Assembly: GCA_949987565.1 (NCBI GenBank)
Contig: OX465115.1
Location: forward strand, 2,747,959 to 2,811,958
Source of the DNA: Luidia sarsii
Lineage: Eukaryota; Echinodermata; Asteroidea; Paxillosida; Luidiidae
Length of the DNA stretch: 64,000 nt
Reading direction: 5' to 3'
The notes beneath the pieces are model-generated. The model saw only the letters and a program-made list of their open reading frames with translations, searched no databases and was not told the DNA's origin. Below are positions 57,453 to 64,000 of this stretch, one piece after another (the stretch's first letter is position 1; each line of letters opens with the position of its first letter). Position numbers and translations under genes: made by a program.

Positions 57453-57770
57453 CACTGTACGTACTGTACATGTACAGTACAGTACATACATACATGTACA
57501 TGTACATACATACAGTACATGTACATACATGTAATGTACATTGTACATGTACATGTACATGTACAGTGTACGTACACGTACTGTACAGTACATAATTATA
57601 CAGTGCATATACTGTACAGTACATGTACTGCATGTGTACTGTACACATCATGTACTGTACTAACTGTAGTACTACAGGTAGTACTAGTACTCCTAGTACA
57701 TGTACACTTACATCACTATCATTATGGTGGCTCATTTACATGCAGTATGTACATTTACTATCTGAAGTCT

Positions 57771-60700
57771 TAACGATTTTATTGTTTCACTTGTGGAATG
57801 AAATAATTATCAAGACCTTACATCGTCTGGCAGGATTTTTTTATTTCAGCTATCCAGTTATGAACGATGTCATTTCTAAGTAATTAATACTCTTCTTCCT
57901 ATGATAGTAATACGAGGTGCAAGACATAAGCAACATTTGTACATAGCGTAACTTAGCAACTTTACTTGAAATCATTTACTGCACTCTTACAACCACTAGA
58001 GTATCAATTACATAATGTTAGCAGCCAAACAAATGACCACGACTACTCAAACTGTGTCTTATAAATATGATCAAATACTTGGATGGGTAATTTTTATCTT
58101 GGACAAATCGTTTTCACTTGATCAGTGGCTAATCCCAGTAGCAATTTTCGAACTACTGTAAATTCATCAGGTAGATCTTTTACACAAAATAGTAGACATT
58201 TTATACACAGTCTGAGTAGTTTCGGACCTCTTTGTCAGTCTGTTAGGGGCATCTATCTCACCTGGTCCTTCGGCACCTTTCTAGAGGAGATCCTCACCAA
58301 AATCTCCAAGGTGTCGAATCTACCGTAGTAGATCATCAGGTGGTTGGGCGAGACAACAGCCAACAAATTTAAGTGAATACCGAATTGCAGAAAATTGATG
58401 AATAGAAACAAACAAATGTTATGAAATTGATGTAAAAGTAACCGTAATTAATTCAATTCTAAGCAAACAAACAGAATATATTTATAATCGGAAATATCCT
58501 CAGTCGATTGAGATGTTGCAGTGTAATGTGCTATGGTAACTTGTTTGCACTGAAAATCAACTCAAAATACTTTGTAACAGCCAACAAATTTAAGTTATGA
58601 AATTGATGTAAAAGTAACGTAATTAATTCAATTCTAAGAGAATTCATGATGAGTGAAAAGAAATAAATGTTATGAAATTGATGGAGAAGTGCCATTATTT
58701 CGGAAAACATTCCGAGTCGCTTGATATGTAACACGGTGTAATGTGAGGGTTAACGTGTCTGTGACAAGCAACTCGAAAAACTTTGTCAACTGTCCTGAAA
58801 GAGAAATAACCATGGTCATGACTGTTCAAGCTGTGCATATTGTTAGAATAAAAGGCTGCATAATGCAATTGCTCAAGCATTTGTATTCGGGGACGGGGTT
58901 CAAATTCATTTGTTTACTTAGGGAATCAAGGGTACAATTTCAACAGTTTCTGGAGTTTCGGGTCTTTCTTTCAGTGCTTGACAGGCATTTTCACAGTAAC
59001 TTCCAACATCAATTGGCCATGATGGTGATATTTTTTCACCTTCATTACATGTTAATGGTATGTTGATTAGTGCAATCAGGAATAAAGACAAAATATAACA
59101 AGAGGGCCATTCCCACTGCGGAAATAATCACGATTTGAATCGCAATTCACAAACCAGGTTTTTTTGGTCGTGTCCACACAGGCCAACAAATTGCATCTCC
59201 AAACGTCACGAGCCGATATCGGTTAGCAGTTGTGATCAAATGGTGTGTGTGTTCTTAAGGGTCACCCACGCATTAAGACATATACCTGTAAACAAGCACG
59301 GCGTTTCCTGTCAATCAGCAATGTTGGATTAAAAAAAACGGTGCGATTCATTGGAGCGTTCCTACAGACATCGCGTCACAAATAAATGTGATATTTTGAA
59401 AAAGTGTCACTCTTAGTGGAGTCTGAATCGTGATTTAAATCCCACTAATTATTGCGTTTATTGCGTCTACACACGCAAAAAAAGTGGAGTTTGAATCGGG
59501 ATTCAAATCGCGATCCAAATAATCGCTTTCATTTGGTGTATTTGAAACGGCACTTATGAAAATTAAAGCCAATAAACACCAAAGCCCCCACGGTGACCCC
59601 CCCTTGATAAATATGAATATCTAAATTATCTATAAGCCGGAAACTTACCGGTGAAAATGATAAGTAAAGTAGTGGATTAACAAGTTGGCCTCTGTAACAT
59701 TGCAGGTTGCACCGGTCCTTACCGTCCTTGTCACACAGCAGCACGGATGAAATTTATGTATGCAAAATTATAATACATGTTATAATTATAAAGGTCCTGG
59801 TTCACAGACCGTCAAAAACAGAAAAGATTAAAACAATTAACAAAACAAAACACAATTAATCAAAAGACTTCTAAATTTGAGTATTTAAGACATCCTTGGC
59901 AAAGTAGACAGAGGGCTTCAAGAATGTCAGGAAACACATTGATAAATATGAATATCTAAATTATCTATAAGCCGGAAACTTCCCGGTGAAAATGATAAGT
60001 AAAGTAGTGGATTAACAAGTTGGCCTCTGTAACATTGCCGGTTGCACCGGTCCTTACCGTCCTTGTCACACAGCAGCACGGATGAAATTTATGTATGCAA
60101 AATTATAATACGTACATGTTATAATTATAAAGGTCCTGGTTCACAGACCGTCAAAAACAGAAAAGATTAAAACAATTAACAAAACAAAACACAATTAATC
60201 AAAAGACTTCTAAATTTGAGTATTTAAGACATCCTTGGCGAAGTAGACGGAGGGCTTCAAGAAAGTCAGGAAACACAAACGGTTTCAGGAATTGTTTAAA
60301 TGGCAGCCATCTTGAAGGAGAAGGAAAAAAACCTCTTCTCCTAATCTAAATAGTAAAATTAAAATCCGGACGAGAAATGTTTTTTATTATATTAGGCCTT
60401 ACAATGGGACATTTAAACTGATGGTAACGTGAACGGGTAGATAAATTAATTGATTCTTTGACTGGAAATGCTCAAAAGTATGACAGAGAAGATGGGAATA
60501 ATTCTACATGTAATGCCAAGATTGCCAACCAAACAAAAACGAAATGTAATTTCATGGAAAAGAGTTAATAAATTCAACTCATTACCTGGGCATATCAACG
60601 CCGCTACCTCACACGAAAACGAAAAAACAAATACACTGTAGAGAAAGAAAGAAATGATTTTGAGAGACAGAACGAAATAATTAAGAATAAAAGGATATTG

Positions 60701-62156
60701 TTCCATGGCTAAGCGAATTTTTTTACGGCCAGAATTCTCGGAACAGGAAGGGAAAATGGCCAAACGGCAGCACTTCGTTCCGCTTCAAGTCCACTCTGTC
60801 GACTTCCGTACTCTTTACGTTATTTTACCGGCGACATGCCGGACATCGTTTTCTTTATGTTACAAGTATTTTGAAGGGGGCCGTGTCTGCTAATGTTTAT
60901 GTGTTTCGTGCACGTCCCTTTCGGAGTGAGGGACCGGAAGGATAGCGTTTGCGAATTTTTTTTTCGGAATACGGTAAGTATAAGATTTAGAATGCCCGAG
61001 CGAAACCAAAACAAACGAGACTATCAACGTTTGTGCAGCTCCTCGGTGTCAACATGCTCCCCTAGCTGCCTAAACATTATTGTCGGACCTTACGGACCAA
61101 GCGAGCTCGCTGTGCGGCACGGGTACTACATGACCAAATTATTGGAGATCTAGGGAGCCACATGTTGACTCCGAAGAGCGTGTTGACACCGCGACGTTGA
61201 TTGGTTGAGGCACGCAATGGGGCGACATTTCTCCGACGTTGATAGGCTTAGGCACATCACCTGATTCACTGCCCAATAGCGCGTAACACGGGTTGTCATT
61301 GGCTAGACTTGACGGACGGCCTGGCAAGAATCGGAGCCTATGCACATGGCGGTACGGTGCGTAGACGGAGCTAGTAGAAACTGATATGGCTTGTCCGACA
61401 ATCGATTTGTTCAGCTGCTGTCAAGTACGCTAGAGACAAACGGAAATGTTTTCCTTTCCCATAATTACATGTACTTGATACATTTTCCAATCTTTAAGCT
61501 TATATAATGTTTTACGGATGCAAACTCAACGGCCTGGCAATATTCGGAACGTATAGAAATACGATGGATTCATTGAGATGACTTTCCCGACAATCCACAA
61601 GTTCGGCTGCCGTCAAATACGCCCAAGACAGATGGATTTGATTTCCTTTTCCTTAATTACCCTTGATGATTCATTTTCTAATCTCCAACCTTCATTAATT
61701 GTTTTGCGGATGCAATCTCGGCGTGAGAAAAATAAGTCGAAATGACCACGTAAATTACCTTCTTACGGCCTTCATCTGAATACAAAACAAACCGTCAGAC
61801 TTATCTACAGTAGCATGCAGTTGCATGCCCCTCTAACTCTCGCGTTATATCGCGTTGTCACGCGTTGATGCCGCCCCACTATGGCTCCCGCGTGACTTGG
61901 ATCAACGCCATGCGCCCCCTGTCGGTCAACGCGTTGCTATCGCGTTGCTATCGCGTTAGGGCGCAGGCTTCGTATCGCGTTGCTATCGCGTTGCCTATCG
62001 CGTTGCTATCGCGTTGAAAGGTGGCTTTATCGCGATAACAAACGATGAATTATTTATAGGCCGAAATTAATAATGCATTTTCAACACTCTTATCGCGATA
62101 AGCCATCGCGTTGCTAATGCGATAAAAAAGACACTTCATTTCGGTGAGTACTGTAG
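57771..62156 (-). repeat. Right outer arm of the foldback (4,386 bp)
   Basis: Reverse-complement partner of 47,815-52,200, in inverted order: AT-rich inner third, tandem duplication (units about 59,604-59,938 and 59,939-60,276), then the AACGCGAT-rich outer domain as ATCGCGTT at 61,836-62,130. Total length equals the left arm because the four indels cancel. No coding gene was recognised. Confidence 0.93.
61836..62130 (-). repeat. Outer domain of right arm: ATCGCGTT repeats
   Basis: Mirror of 47,842-48,135; ATCGCGTTGCTATCGCGTTG-type tandem units at about 61,921-62,015 and two TTATCGCGATAA palindromes. Confidence 0.85.
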
Positions 62157-63234
62157 ATCATATCACGGCAGATCATCACTTCTAATTCTTCAAATTCTTT
62201 CCCACACTCCTGGCTTAATATAGGACCCCCCCCCCCCTACTCCCCTCAAAAAAAAGAGAGAGAGAGGAGGGGGGGGGGCAACTTCAGATACACTACACCG
62301 TACACCTTCTCCTCAACTCACAACATCCAGCCAGTCAAGCCTGACCGAACAGACCAGACACCTTTCTCTGACCAGAGGCAGGAAACAAAGAGATCTCTTC
62401 CAGCAAGGATTTCTCAATCAAGGAAGTAATCAGATTCCGGTGTTTGTATCAGTGTCTGATCATTTTCAGAGGGGGGGGGAGAGGGGAGGGCTTTGTTGAG
62501 ACCCTTATTTTTGTTTCTCAGAAAAAAAAGAAAAAAAAATAGAGGAACAGACCTTAAGTCAGGGAGATGGAGGGAGCCTGAACCTTTGATTTGGTAATTT
62601 CATCTGCACAGACACCAGAGAGGTTCGGAGGAAACCGTAACACTTTGTTTGTATCACTTGTCCCGGCCAATTACTGGACATTATGGCAGGTTTCTTTGGA
62701 TTTTTTTTTGAAAAACCATTGAGGAAAGATGAAAGACCCAGAGAGGAAAGAGAGGGGGTTGGGGGTGTGGGGAAGAGGTAGGGGAGGAAGGAGGGGGGAG
62801 GGGGGGAATTGGAGAAAAATTCCAAGCTGACGTGGTCCCAAGTTCAGGTCTTTGGGGATGCCGGCGGTGTAACTGGACAGACATCTGGTGTAGGGTTCAG
62901 GCTGGCACTCCGGTCTCAGAGGCTTCAGGAATGATGATATGTGGGGCTTAGAAAAACAAGTGGATTTGACCCCGTGACTGACAGTGACTGGTGGGTTCAA
63001 GATGGGGGCTGGCTTGGCGCAACCTTTCCAGTGTGCATTTCCGTGGTGAATACAGGTTAAGGGGGGGGACTACAAGTTAAAGAGAAGGAGTGTCCCACAA
63101 ACTGTGGGCCAACTTTCTTGAGCTGCTGCCAAACAAACAAAATGTAACTGCGAAATTTGACTGGAATTGCCAAGGTAATTGACCAAATGTTACTTCAATC
63201 ATTTGTACTATTGGTGCACTAAAAGTGAGGTGAA
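62157..63234. other. Non-coding right flank of the foldback
   Basis: C-run 62,227-62,237, (GA)n 62,256-62,264, G-runs and A-runs, and a purine-rich patch at 62,740-62,820. No supported gene. Confidence 0.5.
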
Positions 63235-63472
63235 AAACCAACAAACTCTAATTTACAAAAAAAGTTACAACTTGTCACAAAACCAACAAACTATACTCAT
63301 GTGTAGGCTACAACTTGTTGTAACAAAAACAACAAACTGTACTTACAAAAAATTACAACTTGTAACAAAACCAACAAATTGTTCTTACAACTTGTAACAA
63401 AACCAACAAACTGTTCTTACAAAAAGTTACAACTTGTAACAAAACCAACAAATTATACTTACAACTTGTTGT
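63235..63472 (+). repeat. ~40-bp minisatellite (CCAACAAA...TTACAACTTGT)n
   Basis: About six irregular units of AAACCAACAAACT followed by CTTACAAAAAGTTACAACTT and GTAACA. CCAACAAA-type unit starts lie near 63,238, 63,282, 63,328, 63,371, 63,405 and 63,444. The frame through it (Asn/Gln/Thr-rich) is a repeat artefact. Confidence 0.88.
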
Positions 63473-64000
63473 TGATACAGTATATCAGTTTCAAATGACC
63501 ACTTCTGCCCTACTGAATGAAATCAGTGAAGGATTTTATGAAGTGAATGTGATCGAAAAGATGCTATATTCACATTGCTGATTGAAGCTGTGGTCTTGGT
63601 TGATTGTTCACAGGCCAGCAAAAGCAGAATTTTGTGATAACGAAACAAGGATTAACTGGTGAAGGGATGCCATTCAGTGCCGAATAATTGGACAGAAATC
63701 ACAACAACAGGCGAGTGGGAACACAGACATGAAGAGCTCATGAAGGAAGAAGAGCCAGGACAGGGGAAGAGCAGTGTATAACTAATTGGTGAGATTACCG
63801 CATGCTTTTTGGGGGGTACAGCAGGGTCATTTGAATGACCTATAGAAAGCAGCATGCCAGGCTGGCCTAGCCAGGGATGAATTATCCTTATCCTTATGAT
63901 TTTTTTCTCTCCCCGACCCCAACCCCATCCAACCACCCTCCCAGCCTGCCTGCCCCCCTGCCCCTTAAAAAAGGAGGACACTTTCTGTCCCAGGAGTCCC
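63473..64000. other. Non-coding to window end
   Basis: Mixed composition; nothing recognised. Confidence 0.45.

Larger units (their letters stand above)
52201..57770. repeat. Inner core of the foldback: diverged, mosaic palindrome
   Basis: Contains blocks A (52,609-52,733 +; 53,575-53,705 -; 55,045-55,200 +; 55,753-55,900 +; 56,493-56,645 -), B (52,845-53,235 -; 54,600-54,960 +; 55,290-55,322 -; 56,236-56,345 +), C (53,990-54,135 +; 54,395-54,530 +; 55,340-55,495 -), E (53,270-53,385 -; 56,110-56,235 +) and F (53,800-53,990 +; 55,510-55,665 -). Block D is the partial arm copy at 56,928-57,452 and 54,540-54,597. Pairs A/A, B/B, E/E, A/A, F/F and C/C come in mirror order from the outside in, so the core is an inverted repeat too, but far more diverged than the arms. 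GTACAT arrays separate the blocks. Confidence 0.85.
47818..62153. mobile_element. Giant foldback (inverted-repeat) element, 14.3 kb
   Basis: Starts CAGTACTCACCGAAATG and ends with its reverse complement; TA lies directly outside each end (47,816-47,817 and 62,154-62,155). The ends plus TA resemble Tc1/mariner-like insertion, though TA alone is weak evidence. Outer arms are 47,815-52,200 and 57,771-62,156; the 5,570-bp middle is an older, shuffled palindrome with GTACAT arrays. I found no transposase, integrase, polymerase or reverse transcriptase; non-repetitive frames stay near or below 107 codons and are mirrored in both arms. Sea-urchin TU elements are a known precedent for foldback elements with short repeats in the outer domain, but I cannot assign this one to them. 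Confidence 0.85.

Noticed and set aside
47815..62156. Palindrome as an assembly artefact (missed hairpin adapter or duplicated contig)
   Set aside because: The two arms differ by four indels, the loop is 5.6 kb of distinct sequence, there is an asymmetric duplication on one side only, and the flanks outside the TA differ. An artefact would normally give identical arms and a very short loop. Long-read support would settle it.
47815..62156. Polinton/Maverick-type element, suggested by size and long terminal repeats
   Set aside because: No polymerase, integrase, ATPase or capsid-like frame, the ends and TA flanks do not match the usual 6-bp duplication, and the arms are far longer.

Overview
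The window is eukaryotic, repeat-dominated DNA in which I find no gene that can be supported. It carries long purine/pyrimidine and trinucleotide microsatellites, many short palindromic DNA elements, tRNA-derived SINE copies, two LINE-like 3' fragments and a 200-N scaffold gap. No rRNA, intact tRNA, CRISPR array, prokaryotic operon or long conserved reading frame is visible. The longer open frames lie on simple repeats and read as poly-Ser/Leu, poly-Pro, poly-Glu/Arg or poly-His/Thr. The overall look suits a marine invertebrate, and an echinoderm is my best guess because sea urchins are known for long inverted-repeat 'foldback' transposons. This is a guess from style, not from a gene.

Layout. 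Positions 1-47,800 are non-coding sequence with microsatellites and dispersed elements. The main arrays are GA at 1-480 and 23,520-24,780, CCA at 14,813-15,313, GGA at 19,386-19,880, and CT at 34,918-35,256 and 41,948-42,190. Several element families occur at least twice: the GGGCCTGACGTTTCGATC hairpin, the CAACGTTTCGGG palindrome, TGTGACCCGGCACA, GGGGTGGATTTCAC, TTTAAAGGCCC/CAACATTGG and CTGCCAACC families, and a ~490-bp unclassified repeat. A 2,065-bp element at 43,141-45,205 has imperfect terminal inverted repeats and TA on both sides.

The outstanding object is at 47,818-62,153: a 14.3-kb inverted-repeat (foldback) element flanked by TA, starting CAGTACTCACC and ending with its reverse complement. 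Its two ~4.38-kb outer arms are nearly identical; coordinate bookkeeping needs only four small indels. The outermost ~300 bp carry repeated AACGCGAT motifs. The 5.57-kb middle is itself an older, diverged palindrome built from shuffled blocks (called A to F here) separated by arrays of the self-complementary GTACAT/TGTACA motif. Identity therefore falls from the ends to the centre. No transposase was recognised, so the element looks non-autonomous.

No set of genes working together can be described. The window is best read as intergenic or intronic DNA shaped by DNA transposons and by inverted-repeat amplification. Uniquely assigned stretches without features are listed as such.
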